Notes: a model not told the origin generated them from the sequence alone. 64,000 nt of DNA from DTLC01 sp964555645 (GCA_964555645.1 CAZKTA010000001.1:1-64000); one strand, 5' to 3'; shown: positions 27,801-36,535, numbered from the stretch's first letter. Numbers and translations: made by a program.

Positions 27801-28482
27801 GAGCGTGTGGATTGTGGGTGGCGACGGCTGGGCATACGACATCGGCTACGGCGGGCTTGATCATGTACTTGCGTTGGGGCGCGACGTCAACGTGCTTGTG
27901 TTGGATACTGAGGTGTACTCGAACACAGGCGGCCAGATGTCGAAATCCACCCCGCGCGGCGCGGTAGCAAAATTTGCTGCGGCAGGTAAACCGTTCCCGA
28001 AGAAAGACCTTGGCCTAATAGCAATGACATATGGCAACATTTACGTTGCAAGCATTGCACTTGGTGCAAAGGACGAACACGCACTGCGCGCCTTTGTGGA
28101 GGCTGAATCGTACAATGGCCCATCGCTAATAATAGCCTACAGCCATTGCATTGCCCACGGCATAGACGTTGATCAGGGTGTGGGAGTGCGCCAGCAAAAA
28201 CTTGCCGTTGACACAGGCCAGTGGCTGCTTTACCGGTACGACCCGCGTCGTGCTGCTGCGGGCGAAAATCCACTCCAGCTCGACTCCCAAGCCGCCAAGG
28301 CAAAGGTGCAGGAGTTCCTTCTGAGCGAAAACAGGTTCAAGATGTTAACCAAGAGCCGGCCAGAAGAGGCAAAACGATTGTTCGAGCTTGCGCAGCGCGA
28401 TGCAGAACGACGTTGGGATTTTTACGCGCGGCTTGCCGGTATCAAGGGCAACGGCGAATCGCAACCCACACAGTCAGCCTAA
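24817..28482 (+). CDS. nifJ: pyruvate:ferredoxin (flavodoxin) oxidoreductase
   Basis: Single-chain PFOR that decarboxylates pyruvate to acetyl-CoA and reduces ferredoxin; a hallmark of anaerobic or low-oxygen carbon metabolism. Domains in order: pyruvate-binding domain (AIYPITPSSPMAEWCDQWA), domain III, an EKR-type central region, two 4Fe-4S clusters (CIQCGKCVAVCPH ~722 and CTGCAMCVEVCPA ~778), the third-cluster and TPP domain (FSGACAGCGETPY, GDGWAYDIGYGGLDH ~1003, DTEVYSNTGGQMSKSTP). 1221 residues, typical. The GTG at 24817 has a strong Shine-Dalgarno 7 bases upstream but adds 22 residues before the usual family start (MSNNSKGLIATIDGNEAVAS at 24883), which itself has none. It is followed by a DHOD-like gene 39 bp downstream. 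Confidence 0.96.
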   Translation: MLKRFRRAYDAANELVGPVIKTMSNNSKGLIATIDGNEAVASVAYRLNEVIAIYPITPSSPMAEWCDQWASEGKRNIWGTIPSVVEMQSEAGAAGVVHGALQTGSLATTFTAAQGLLLKIPNMFKIAGELLPTVFHISARTVATHALSIFGDHSDVMAARSTGYAMLSSASVQEAHDFALIAHAASLRSRIPFMHFFDGFRTSHEVQKIFELSDDDLRALIDERAVAEHRARAMTPDRPVLRGTAQNPDAYFQGREAVNPFYARCPQIVAEVMEMFSARVGRKYELYQYVGAPDAERVIVLMGSGCETAHETVDYLVKRGEKVGVLKVRLYRPFDAKRFAEALPSSVKAIAVLDRTKEPGSVGEPLLLDCVAAVYEALANGWGNLKQMPKIVGGRYGLSSKEFTPAMVKAVFDNLTLPKPKNHFTVGIHDDVSHTSLEFDPEFSTESANVVRAMFYGLGADGTVSANKNSIKIIGEGTEFYAQGYFVYDSKKSGSMTISHLRFGPEPIRSTYLVSKANFVACHQPVFLERYNVVKPLVPGGTFLLNTPYSKDDVWDKLPRVIQQELIQKKARFYVIDATRVARESGMGGRINTVMQVCFFALAGVLPREEAIAAIKDSIKKTYGRKGEDIVQKNIAAVDNALANLHEVQIPGAVTSQIEQVPPLVGNPPKYVAEVLGKLAAGFGDELPVSAFPSDGTFPTGTTQYEKRNLALEIPVWDPKTCIQCGKCVAVCPHAVIRMKVYEPKLLENAPPTFKSADARSPEWKGFKFTLQVAPEDCTGCAMCVEVCPARNKAEAKLKAINMQPQAPLRLQERENWNFFISIPDVDRRRIKVTQLRQQQLMRPLFEFSGACAGCGETPYVKMLTQLFGDRLLIANATGCSSIYGGNLPTTPYTVDAFGRGPTWCNSLFEDNAEFGFGFRVSIDKQKEFATELLKRLAPKVGDDLVEAIVKADQSTEAGIYEQRERIAALKMKLRQLPDPEAKWLLPIADMLVKKSVWIVGGDGWAYDIGYGGLDHVLALGRDVNVLVLDTEVYSNTGGQMSKSTPRGAVAKFAAAGKPFPKKDLGLIAMTYGNIYVASIALGAKDEHALRAFVEAESYNGPSLIIAYSHCIAHGIDVDQGVGVRQQKLAVDTGQWLLYRYDPRRAAAGENPLQLDSQAAKAKVQEFLLSENRFKMLTKSRPEEAKRLFELAQRDAERRWDFYARLAGIKGNGESQPTQSA

Positions 28483-28521
28483 AGACAGGGTGAAAAACGC
28501 AAAAACCGAACCTGAAACACT

Positions 28522-29514
28522 ATGGATCTAACGACTAGTTATCTGGGATTCAAGCTGAACAACCCGCTTGTTGTGTCTGCATCGCCGCTCTCGGAAAACG
28601 TTGATGAAATCAAAAAAGCCGAGGACGCAGGTGCAGGGGCGGTAGTGTTACCCTCGTTGTTCGAGGAGCAACTCCAGCAGGAAAGCGCCGAGCTTGATCG
28701 CCACCTTACCCATGGCACGGAAAGTTTTGCCGAGGCACTCACGTATTTCCCACAACTACAAGAGTTCAGACTCGGGCCTGAGGATTACCTCGAGCATATC
28801 ACAAAAGCAAAAGCCGCCGTACGAATTCCCATCATTGCCAGTTTAAACGGTAGTTCGCCTGGCGGCTGGACAAATTATGCACGCGAAATCCAACAGGCTG
28901 GCGCAGATGCACTCGAGTTGAACATTTACTACATCCCGACCGACCCCGACATCGAAGCTGCACAAGTCGAGCAAACTTACCTTGACGTCCTTAAAGCGGT
29001 AAAATCTGTTGTAACGATACCCGTTGCAGTTAAGCTCAGCCCGTTCTTCAGCAGCATGGCGAACATGGCACGGCGCTTGGACGAAGCCGGGGCAAATGCA
29101 CTCGTACTGTTCAATCGGTTTTATCAGCCGGACATTAACCTCGAAACACTCGAGGTCGAATGCAACGTGTTGCTCAGCACGCCGCAGGCACGCCGACTAC
29201 CCCTGCGGTGGATTGCTATCTTGTACGGCAATGTTAAAGCGGACCTGGCCGCCACAAGCGGTATACACACCGCCGAAGACGCACTTAAGATGCTCATGGT
29301 AGGCGCAAGCGTCACCATGCTTTGCTCGGCACTGCTTAAGCACGGCGTAGGGCACATCTCAAAGCTACTGCACGATATGCGTATCTGGCTCGAACAACAC
29401 GAATACGAGTCAGTCAAACAACTCCAAGGCAGCCTGAGCCAGAAAAATTGCCCGGACCCAACTGCATTCGAACGTGCACAATACATGCGCGCAATCTCAA
29501 CATATCGAAGGTAG
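28522..29514 (+). CDS. dihydroorotate-dehydrogenase-like flavoprotein paired with nifJ
   Basis: A 330-residue TIM-barrel FMN protein of the PyrD/PreA superfamily: MDLTTSYLGFKLNNPLVVSA, PLSENVDEIKKAEDAGAGAVVLPSLFEEQL, IIASLNGSSPGGWTNYAR, ELNIYYIPTDP, VAVKLSPFFSSM, and the phosphate-binding end GIHTAEDALKMLMVGASV. These 'DHOD-like' proteins commonly sit next to nifJ and are not the main pyrimidine enzyme; their substrate is unknown. The 39-bp gap and same strand make an operon with nifJ likely. A redox role linked to the PFOR/ferredoxin pool is inference. Confidence 0.85.
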   Translation: MDLTTSYLGFKLNNPLVVSASPLSENVDEIKKAEDAGAGAVVLPSLFEEQLQQESAELDRHLTHGTESFAEALTYFPQLQEFRLGPEDYLEHITKAKAAVRIPIIASLNGSSPGGWTNYAREIQQAGADALELNIYYIPTDPDIEAAQVEQTYLDVLKAVKSVVTIPVAVKLSPFFSSMANMARRLDEAGANALVLFNRFYQPDINLETLEVECNVLLSTPQARRLPLRWIAILYGNVKADLAATSGIHTAEDALKMLMVGASVTMLCSALLKHGVGHISKLLHDMRIWLEQHEYESVKQLQGSLSQKNCPDPTAFERAQYMRAISTYRR

Positions 29515-29592
29515 TGGCTTACTTTTGACGAGCGTCAGGGGTGTTGGTAATTTTGCAGCGTGTCATTGGCGCCTGTGGTGGGCTAAATGTAG

Positions 29593-29760
29593 CTTGCATG
29601 CGCCCAGACGGGCAAAGAGGCCAAAGCCCTTTGGCATAGGTTCGCACCAGCTTGTGTGGGCACCGGCGTTTCGGCCGGTCATTTTGTCGGTACCTCTGGC
29701 AAGAAGATTTATGAGGCGGGTGTGGACCACTGCATCGAGTGCTTGTACGATCTGGTCTAG
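29593..29760 (+). pseudogene. possible C-terminal gene remnant without a start
   Basis: Within the 500-bp gap between the DHOD-like gene and folE2, one frame is open for 55 codons and ends ... GTGVSAGHFVGTSGKKIYEA then GVDHCIECLYDLV and a stop. The composition is protein-like, with a glycine-rich turn and an ordered C-terminus, but no start or ribosome site exists and an in-frame stop precedes it. I do not recognise the family. The rest of the gap shows nothing else I can name. Confidence 0.3.
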
Positions 29761-30015
29761 TGGATAACTTTACGCAGCTTCACAAACATTGTACGACACG
29801 TGTGTATAGCTGACCGTTTGACTTTGGGTGTGCCCAAAAAGATTTCTACTGTGCCGTGCGCCAGTAACGACGGCGCATCCGACCTGTTTAGGGTAAAAGA
29901 ACCAGATTTGCTGCAGTTTGCCGGCTTACGGTGGTCTTGTTTTTCTTCACAAATGCCAGATGCATGGCTACTGTTTTGCGCGGTGAAAACCGTAAGTTTA
30001 AAGTCGCCTCATAAA

Positions 30016-30819
30016 ATGCGGCCCACTGCCAAGCGGCCCAGGCTCAGGGACAAACAAAACGAGCGCGATTACCGTGAGCTGCCTATTGACAAGGTCGGAG
30101 TGCGCGGCCTGAGGTATCCGATTGTAGTGCGCGATAAAGCGCATGCCATCCAAAACACCGTGGCTACAATCGGCATGTTTGTTGACCTACCCAAGGAATT
30201 CAAAGGCACGCACATGAGCAGGTTCATCGAGGTACTCAATGCACACGGCAACGTTGTGCATGTGGAAAACATCCCAGATATCCTGCACGCCATGCAGCAA
30301 AAGTTTAATGCTGCTACATCGCATATTGAAATCGAGTTCCCTTACTTTGTTGCCAAAAAAGCGCCGGTGTCAGGCCTCGAAAGCCTGATGGATTACACCG
30401 TCAGATTCGACGCCGCGGCATGCAGCAACGAGATTGACTTTGTGCTGACCGTCAAAGCCAACGTGTCAACTGTTTGCCCGTGCTCAAAAGCCATCAGCAG
30501 ACGCGGCGCGCATAATCAGCGCAGCACGGTGACTGTTCAGGTCCGATTCAAAAACCTCGTGTGGATTGAAGACCTGATCGAAATCATCGAAAAATCCGCC
30601 AGCGCAGACCTGTTTGCACTACTTAAACGCGAAGACGAACGGTTCGTGACCGAGCACGCTTACGCGCATCCTGTGTTTGTTGAGGACCTAGTGCGCAACA
30701 TCGCACTGAAGCTTAATGCGCATGCGGACATCACTTGGTATAAGGTCGAGGCAGAAAATCTCGAAAGCATCCACAACCATAACGCGTACGCTTGCATTGA
30801 AAAACATCCGGCGCGTTGA
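30016..30819 (+). CDS. folE2: GTP cyclohydrolase FolE2 (type IB)
   Basis: Converts GTP to 7,8-dihydroneopterin triphosphate for folate (and queuosine precursors), using a metal-flexible active site instead of the zinc of FolE1. Landmarks: YPIVVRDKAHAIQNTVATIG, KGTHMSRFIEVL, FPYFVAKKAPVSG, and TVCPCSKAISRRGAHNQRS with the conserved cysteines 154/156. Start at ATG 30016, giving 267 residues, the family length; the frame is open 72 codons upstream but with no homology. It stands alone between the DHOD-like gene and the convergent RACo-like gene. FolE2 is often used when zinc is short. Confidence 0.95.
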   Translation: MRPTAKRPRLRDKQNERDYRELPIDKVGVRGLRYPIVVRDKAHAIQNTVATIGMFVDLPKEFKGTHMSRFIEVLNAHGNVVHVENIPDILHAMQQKFNAATSHIEIEFPYFVAKKAPVSGLESLMDYTVRFDAAACSNEIDFVLTVKANVSTVCPCSKAISRRGAHNQRSTVTVQVRFKNLVWIEDLIEIIEKSASADLFALLKREDERFVTEHAYAHPVFVEDLVRNIALKLNAHADITWYKVEAENLESIHNHNAYACIEKHPAR

Positions 30820-30928
30820 GCTTGACCCACAGCATCCACCACACGGCATCAACAGCCGTACAAGATTGCATTTAAATTGCATCTGCGGCGTAGCCGGCGC
30901 TAGGTCCTGACGCGCATTTTCACGTTAC

Positions 30929-32464
30929 TCACATACCGGGGCCGATCACGGCGTGCGCGCTTTTAGGGAATTGCATCTCCTCGACGAACAGCTCTTGAAA
31001 CTGCGGATGTTGGTTAAGCGACACGTGCGCCGCACGTGACCGAAGCCACCAATAGGACAAGTCCTGACCAGCCGGGCCGAGCAACGCAAGCTTTGCACCT
31101 CGGAGCGCTGTATTGCCAGCAGGCTTGATTTTTTGGATGTCCAAATTAAACAGCCCGATCCGACACGCGCTACCAAGCCGGACGTAATTGCCAAATGCAC
31201 CGGCAAGATACACACAGTCGAGTTCAGCCGGCTTAACCCCCCAATACGCAGCTACAATCCGTAGCCCGGCTGCTATGGCACCTTTGGCAAGCTGAAGTTG
31301 CCGGATATCGTTCTGGGTAATGTACACGGGTGCGCATACAACCCAGCGCTGGCCAGACTGCAACCTGCCTTCGGGAGTAATCAACCCTAGGTCCAAGCCG
31401 CAAGCAACTGCATCTACCAGGCCGCTGCCGCAAATACCGCGCGGCGGTACGTTGCCCAATACATGACACGTCACAGTGTTATCTTTGATGTAGACTTGTG
31501 AGATTGCACCCGTAGCGGCGCGCATGCCGCATTCGATCCGCGCGCCTTCGAATGCTGGACCCGCTGCAGTTGAAGCGCAGACAATTTTCTCGCGATTGCC
31601 GACAATCACCTCGCCGTTTGTGCCAAGATCCACTAGGCCGACCGGTGCATCGGCCGTGTGCAATCCTGTGGCAAGTATGCCAGCCAGTAAATCGCTCCCG
31701 ACAAACCCGCCAAGACACGGCAGAAAATGCACTGTGGTGTCGGCTTCTACTTCCCAGCCGAACTCACCTGCACGAAACGTCTGTAGCCCGAGTGCGCTAG
31801 GCTCAAACGGGTACTGCGCAAGCGGACTAACATCAAGTCCGCAAAACAAATGATGCATGACCGTGTTGCCCACAATTACGATCTGGGTAAGACCTGAGCC
31901 GATTTTGCTCGTTTCGACCAGCATACGTACTAATTCGCCAATCTGCTGGCGGATCAGCCGGCTCAGTTCACTAGCGCCACCGCCGCAAGCGAATTCAATC
32001 CGGCTCATTACATCCGCCCCGTACTGCGCTTGTACATTTAGCGCAGTGCGCACGGCCAACACATTGCCCGTTCGCAAATCGAGCAGTTGCGCAGCAATCG
32101 TTGTTGTTCCGAGGTCAACGGCAACCCCGAACCCATCTTTTGGGACAAACTCAAGTGTACTTTGGTCTGCAAGTATTGGCGTTTCCCATTGCGCAAGCTC
32201 CACCGTCAGGTCGTCAACCGCACGTGCACGACACGCCAAACGCCAACCTTGCGCTAGCTCAGCTGCAGACAAACGTTGCTTGTCTTCAGTGCTTACAGGG
32301 ATAGTACCCGCTAGTACTTTGATCCTACAGCCTTTGCATCTGCCACGACCGCCGCATGGGAACTCGACACCCGCGGTGAATAATACGTCGAAAAGCTGTG
32401 TGCCGCGTTCAACAGTCAGTGTTTTGCCCAGGGGCAAAAGTTCAATTCGCACAAGATCAGGCAT
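30929..32464 (-). CDS. RACo-like ASKHA protein, ATP-dependent reductive activator of corrinoid proteins
   Basis: A 511-residue protein: an N-terminal [2Fe-2S] ferredoxin domain with Cys37, Cys43, Cys46 and Cys78 (FPCGGRGRCKGC ... WRLACRA), a linker, and a C-terminal ASKHA ATPase domain (DUF4445) with VAVDLGTTTIAAQLLDL, VGNTVMHHLFCGL, LVDLGTNGEVIVGN and YLAGAFGNYVRLG. Such proteins (RACo, RamA-like) re-reduce inactive Co(II) corrinoids to Co(I). It lies downstream, same strand, of a homocysteine methyltransferase and a free corrinoid protein, although a 458-bp gap separates it from them. That context makes corrinoid reactivation the likely job. Confidence 0.9.
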   Translation of the reverse strand: MPDLVRIELLPLGKTLTVERGTQLFDVLFTAGVEFPCGGRGRCKGCRIKVLAGTIPVSTEDKQRLSAAELAQGWRLACRARAVDDLTVELAQWETPILADQSTLEFVPKDGFGVAVDLGTTTIAAQLLDLRTGNVLAVRTALNVQAQYGADVMSRIEFACGGGASELSRLIRQQIGELVRMLVETSKIGSGLTQIVIVGNTVMHHLFCGLDVSPLAQYPFEPSALGLQTFRAGEFGWEVEADTTVHFLPCLGGFVGSDLLAGILATGLHTADAPVGLVDLGTNGEVIVGNREKIVCASTAAGPAFEGARIECGMRAATGAISQVYIKDNTVTCHVLGNVPPRGICGSGLVDAVACGLDLGLITPEGRLQSGQRWVVCAPVYITQNDIRQLQLAKGAIAAGLRIVAAYWGVKPAELDCVYLAGAFGNYVRLGSACRIGLFNLDIQKIKPAGNTALRGAKLALLGPAGQDLSYWWLRSRAAHVSLNQHPQFQELFVEEMQFPKSAHAVIGPGM

Positions 32465-32922
32465 CGGCTGGCTCAGAATTTGACCATTCGCGGTTGTGTT
32501 TTAGCGTGTTATAGCATTTTCACATTGTAACTGCACCATTTGGCTCGAATTACTTCGGTTAATGTGGAGCGCAAATGTTCTCCAGTGCGGTTTTGTGCCG
32601 CTGGCATAAAACAAAACTCAGAACATACGTGTTTCAGAACTGACCAGCATGCCGTGCGCAAATGTGCTGGATGCAAGGCCTGTTTGCGTGCGTGCATAGG
32701 CATGCACCTGCAGCATCACCCGAGGACGAGCATGCGCCTCAATCAAGTTTTTCGGGTTCAATTGGCTAGCCCGTTCCATGGCTACTGTATGCGGGACAGT
32801 GTTCACGCACTTCGCACCTTGCATTTCGGCAATGATGCAATTGAACACCGTAACTGCTAATAAACGTTTCTGAGGCTCTGCATGCATGCTGCGGTAAACA
32901 CGCCACGCGGTTGGTAGCTTTG
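32465..32922. other. gap with second copy of a degenerate repeat
   Basis: No gene. Bases ~32680-32850 share three ordered blocks with ~330-520: GCGTGC-rich start, GTTTTTCGGGTTCAATTGGCTAG (here; 21 of 23 identical to copy 1, quoted in part) and CAATGATGCAA. The repeat may have been a mobile or structural element. Confidence 0.45.
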
Positions 32923-33816
32923 CTATTGCGTGTAGCGGCCCAACACACGACAGATCGCCGAAATGAACTCTGGGCTTGTACCGCAGCAACCCCCGATAAA
33001 ACTTGCGCCTGCGTCAACCAGCTCAAGCGTCGCTTGGGCAAATTCATCTGATGTGGTTTTGTAATGCGGCTTGCCATTCACAATCTCGGGTAGGCCGGCG
33101 TTCGGCTTGAGCCAAATCGGTTTGTCAGTGCCTGCGCGCAACCGGGTGCAAATAAGCGCAAGCCCAGCTATTCCGCGTCCGCAGTTTGCGCCAATCACAT
33201 CCGCACCTGCAGTCTCAAGCTCGCTTGCCGCCTGTTCAGGTGTCACACCCATGATGGTCCGGTCCTTGTGCTTGCCGGAGTCAAACACCATGCAGGCTAC
33301 CACCGGCAGCCCGGTTGCACGTGCTGCTTCAACAGCAATCCTTGCCTCTTGTAAATCGGACATAGACTCGATAACGATCCCATCCGGTCCGGCTTGTGCA
33401 ATAGCATCAGCCTGTTCTTCAAATGCAGCGCGCAACTCTGCTTCGGTAACATCGCCACTTAAAAGCATCTTGCCGGTCGGGCCGATCGAGGCAAACACAT
33501 ACGCGCGCCCGGCTGCGGCCTTGCGTGAAATTTCAACCCCATTGTGGTTGAGCGCGGCAACTTTGTCTGCGAGTGAATAATCAGCCAAACGCAGCCGATT
33601 TGACCCGAATGTGTTAGTCAGAATGATCTGGCTGCCCGCGTCGACATACGCTCGGGCAACTTCAGCAACCAACTCTGGCTTCCACAGGTTAAGTGCGTCA
33701 GGTAATTCCCCAATGCCAAGCCCGCGTGCCTGCAGTTGTGTTCCCCAGGCGCCGTCGGTTATCACCGGCCGCTGCGCAACTAGCTGCGTGATTAACTGAT
33801 GCATCAGGGCAATCAA
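32923..33816 (-). CDS. homocysteine S-methyltransferase (MetH N-terminal/BHMT type)
   Basis: A 297-residue zinc methyltransferase of the Hcy-binding family. Seen: ITDGAWGTQLQARGL, TNTFGSNRLRL, ASIGPTGKMLLSG, and the three zinc cysteines in GANCGRG (Cys212) and GGCCGTSP (Cys277, Cys278). It matches the first module of MetH as a free protein. The corrinoid protein starts 32 bp upstream in the same orientation, so methyl-cobalamin is the probable donor and methionine the product; no pterin-binding module is in the window. Start ATG 33816 or 33804. Confidence 0.92.
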   Translation of the reverse strand: MIALMHQLITQLVAQRPVITDGAWGTQLQARGLGIGELPDALNLWKPELVAEVARAYVDAGSQIILTNTFGSNRLRLADYSLADKVAALNHNGVEISRKAAAGRAYVFASIGPTGKMLLSGDVTEAELRAAFEEQADAIAQAGPDGIVIESMSDLQEARIAVEAARATGLPVVACMVFDSGKHKDRTIMGVTPEQAASELETAGADVIGANCGRGIAGLALICTRLRAGTDKPIWLKPNAGLPEIVNGKPHYKTTSDEFAQATLELVDAGASFIGGCCGTSPEFISAICRVLGRYTQ

Positions 33817-33848
33817 GCGGTGCGGACCACCCCAGTGGCCGTCCGCAG

Positions 33849-34487
33849 TCAGTTCAGAGCAAGCACACGTTTTGCCAAGGGCACCGCCCCTGCGGCAGTT
33901 TCACTGTAACCGTCGGCTCCGATCTCATCTGCGTAACGTTGCGTGACAGGTGCGCCGCCCACAAGCACTTTGACACGGTCGCGTAACCCGGCCTGTTTAA
34001 GTGCTTCGATTGTGGTTTTCATGGCCGGCATTGTTGTTGTCAGAAGGGCCGACATTGCCAGTATATTTGCGTTGGTTTCCTTGAGCTTGGCAACGAATTG
34101 TTCAGGCGATACGTTCACGCCCAGGTCAATAACCTCGAACCCGCCCCCTTCGAGCATTGAGGCAACCAAGTTTTTGCCAATGTCGTGCAGGTCACCTTTG
34201 ACGGTGCCAATCACAACGCGTCCGGCCGGTTGCACACCGCTTGCGGCAAGCAACGGCCGCAATGGTTCTAGTGCGGCTTTCATTGCACGTGCAGCCAGCA
34301 GCAGCTCGGGCACAAAATATTCGTTACATTCGAACCGTCGGCCGACCTCGTTCATTGCGGGTATCATGTACTCGGTTACTAGAGTCAACGGTGCCACCCC
34401 AGCAGCAATTGCATGTTCAGTAACCGCCTTTGATGTTTTTGCGTCACCGGCTATGATCGCATCGTACAGTGCTTTGAGCTCTTCCAT
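33849..34487 (-). CDS. cobalamin-binding corrinoid protein
   Basis: A 212-residue carrier of methyl-cobalamin: residues ~1-85 form the four-helix cap (MEELKALYDAIIAGDAKTSK ... FVPELLLAARAMKAALE), and ~88-212 the Rossmann B12 domain with the base-off ligand motif GDLHDIGKN (His101), GGGFEVIDLGVNV, MSALLTTTMP and VGGAPVT. Start ATG 34487; the frame is open further but the extension has no family similarity. It is the first gene of a methyltransferase pair and is closest to MtbC/MttC-type proteins and the B12 module of MetH. Confidence 0.93.
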   Translation of the reverse strand: MEELKALYDAIIAGDAKTSKAVTEHAIAAGVAPLTLVTEYMIPAMNEVGRRFECNEYFVPELLLAARAMKAALEPLRPLLAASGVQPAGRVVIGTVKGDLHDIGKNLVASMLEGGGFEVIDLGVNVSPEQFVAKLKETNANILAMSALLTTTMPAMKTTIEALKQAGLRDRVKVLVGGAPVTQRYADEIGADGYSETAAGAVPLAKRVLALN

Positions 34488-34966
34488 AAACTTCAAAAAC
34501 GCATTGCTCCACGCCCAGCCAGTTACGGCGTGTCGGTGCGCCACGTCGCCCGCATTCAGGCCGAGCGCGGCGAACTGCTGGATCATTGTGCAGAAAAAAC
34601 CTGTCGCGCCAATCAAAAAGTTTCTGAAACTACCACCTTAGTCTGCCAATATGCGGTGTTAATCACTCGAATCTACAGGGATTTGTGGTAACCGACCGTC
34701 CATTGGCTAAAATAAAAGTCGAGTTCAGTAGTAACGGCCACAACTCATCATTTGATTCGATTCCACCGAGAGCGCAGTTTAACCTGTGTCGTATCGTCGG
34801 CTCGTGCAGGTTATCATTCCATTGGACTAGATAGACGGGACGGCATCGTCCGCACCAGTTTGTGGTAGCTGTTTTAGGCGGTTTGCTCGTCGTGCAGGCT
34901 TTGGCGGGCAATTTTTTCATGTGCGCGCGGTCGGGTTTTGCGCTCCAAACGAACAAAGCACGAAGG
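34488..34966. other. gap upstream of the corrinoid gene
   Basis: No gene accepted: a 97-codon - strand frame has shadow-like composition and no ribosome site. I looked for a cobalamin riboswitch (B12 box) and a SAM riboswitch upstream of the corrinoid gene and saw no recognisable core. Confidence 0.4.
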
Positions 34967-35542
34967 TCATTTAGTCAGTAACTGTTTTTCCACCAGCTCG
35001 CACAGCACGTGATACAACACTTGATGCGCCTCCTGGATGCGGGCAGTGTCATCCCCCAGTACGAGTAACTCGACTGTTGCCTTGCCTTTTGTGAATCCGC
35101 CGTCCCGACCCAGAAAACAAATGCTTTCGAGGTTTTTGCGATTTGCTTCTTCGAGCGCGCGTAGCACATTGCGCGACTTGCCGCTCGTTGTGAACGCAAT
35201 TAACACATCGCCAGGCTCGCCCAAAGCCCACACCTGCCGCGCAAAAATCTCGTCTGCGTCGTAGTCGTTGCACACGGCTGTCATGTATGCGCCGTTCGTT
35301 ACAAGCGAAACGGCCGGATACGGTCTGCGATCGTGTCTGTACCGACACAAAAATTCAGCTGCAAGATGCATTGCATCGGCTGCGCTGCCGCCGTTGCCGC
35401 ACAACAACAGCTTGTGCCCAGACCCAAGACACCGCGCCACAATTTGCACCGCATGCATTAACGGTTTTTCCAGTGCTGCCAGGCCACGAATCGTAGCAAC
35501 CGCACTTTCAATGGCAGATTCAAACGGACTCATGCGCGTCAC
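34967..35542 (-). CDS. gmhA: sedoheptulose-7-phosphate isomerase (GmhA-type SIS protein)
   Basis: Makes D-glycero-D-manno-heptose-7-phosphate for the LPS inner core. The single SIS domain shows LLLCGNGGSAADAMHLAAEFLCRY, FTTSGKSRNVLRALEEA, and the C-terminal IQEAHQVLYHVLCELVE with the catalytic His region. 191 residues, typical for GmhA. A start at codon 4 (MSPFESAIES) is as likely. No hldE or gmhB is adjacent. DiaA-type SIS proteins are an alternative, but the GSAADAxHxAAEF block favours GmhA. Confidence 0.9.
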   Translation of the reverse strand: MTRMSPFESAIESAVATIRGLAALEKPLMHAVQIVARCLGSGHKLLLCGNGGSAADAMHLAAEFLCRYRHDRRPYPAVSLVTNGAYMTAVCNDYDADEIFARQVWALGEPGDVLIAFTTSGKSRNVLRALEEANRKNLESICFLGRDGGFTKGKATVELLVLGDDTARIQEAHQVLYHVLCELVEKQLLTK

Positions 35543-36535
35543 TCTAAGAAACGACGCGCAAAAGCTAAAGCCGAATCAGCTCGTTCGGCAACATGACCGG
35601 AAAGGCGACAACTTATAGAGTCCGGTCGCAACCCCAGGTTTCAGCCCGTAGAAAACTGGAACCTCACTGCGCACACACAGGCGGTTGATTCGAAAGCGCG
35701 CCTGAGTTTTAGGTGCCGAGGTTCCAATCGGTTTTGGACTTGTACCGGGTTAACACCGCAGTGCCCAGAGTCAGCCTGCAGGCGACCAACAACGGGCACA
35801 GGCGACAATACATGCTTATCGTTGTATTTCGCAGACATAACAGCCCCCCACAGCATGTGCGCGACCAAGCCAGCCGCACAAACGCAGTTGCGCCTTCCAA
35901 TGGAGGGTCGGATGGCACACTGACCGTGGTCGGACGCGGTGGAACGCGTGCCTCAATTGGACGGCTGCGGCCAGCCGTCCCTCCCGGAAGATTCTGTTGG
36001 TAGGGACGCCTACCCGAGGAGTTCATTTTAAAGACGCCGGAGCTGCGCGTTCCCTATCACAAAGACCTCAGATGTGTCTGGCTATGCATCACTAACAATG
36101 GATTCTGGGCTGGAGATATCTCACATTTGCAGGATGCACCCAACAATTCACAGACCGGGTGGATGCTATATGCATTTTGCTAATGGCTCGGGTTCGATCT
36201 GCGTCATGCATTCCAAAGAATTGTCAGAACCGTTGGCGATTGAAATTTTTGCCGTCGCGTGAGTTTCGTTGCTTTGGCTGCCTTTTTGGGTGGGCGTAGC
36301 CTATCTTTGGGTTGTTGACGGCCTAAAAATCCCACTGATATTCGTTTGGGTTTTGGTTGGGAGTCTTGCCTGCGGCTATGTATTTCGGGTTAAGCGGGTA
36401 TTTCTTTGTTGCTCTCGAAGCGGTCTTAGCTGTGGTTTTGCTTGTGATTGGCAAACAACAAATCGAGCTTTTGACACGTTTCGTTGGGACGAGCAAAAAG
36501 GCCAAAAACCTGTGCAAGCTAAATAAATTAACAGC
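35543..36535. other. ~1 kb gap with hairpin repeat and a broken membrane-protein frame
   Basis: Bases ~35925-36010 carry the same hairpin family as 22763-22876: GGACGCGGTGGAACGCG and a perfect 9-bp stem GGACGGCTG-CGGC-CAGCCGTCC (35959-35980), then GGTAGGGACGC. Bases 36269-36526 hold a possible frameshifted membrane-protein gene, listed separately. The remainder shows nothing I can identify. Confidence 0.55.
36269..36526 (+). pseudogene. possible frameshifted small membrane-protein gene
   Basis: One frame begins LPFWVGVAYLWVVDGLKIPL and continues with FVWVLVGSLA (two hydrophobic segments), then turns into Cys/Arg-rich junk. Where it degrades, the neighbouring frame takes over with AMYFGLSGYFFVALEAVLAV and VLLVIGKQQIELLTRF, again hydrophobic and protein-like. 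A single indel near 36360-36380 would join them into a ~90-residue protein with three or four helices. The family is unknown to me. Either a pseudogene or a sequencing error. Confidence 0.35.

Noticed and set aside
34663..34956. 97-codon - strand frame downstream of gmhA
   Set aside because: Cys/Trp/Lys-rich mix without motif or ribosome site; treated as chance.
34488..34966. Possible cobalamin or SAM riboswitch before the corrinoid gene
   Set aside because: No B12 box or SAM core elements recognised.
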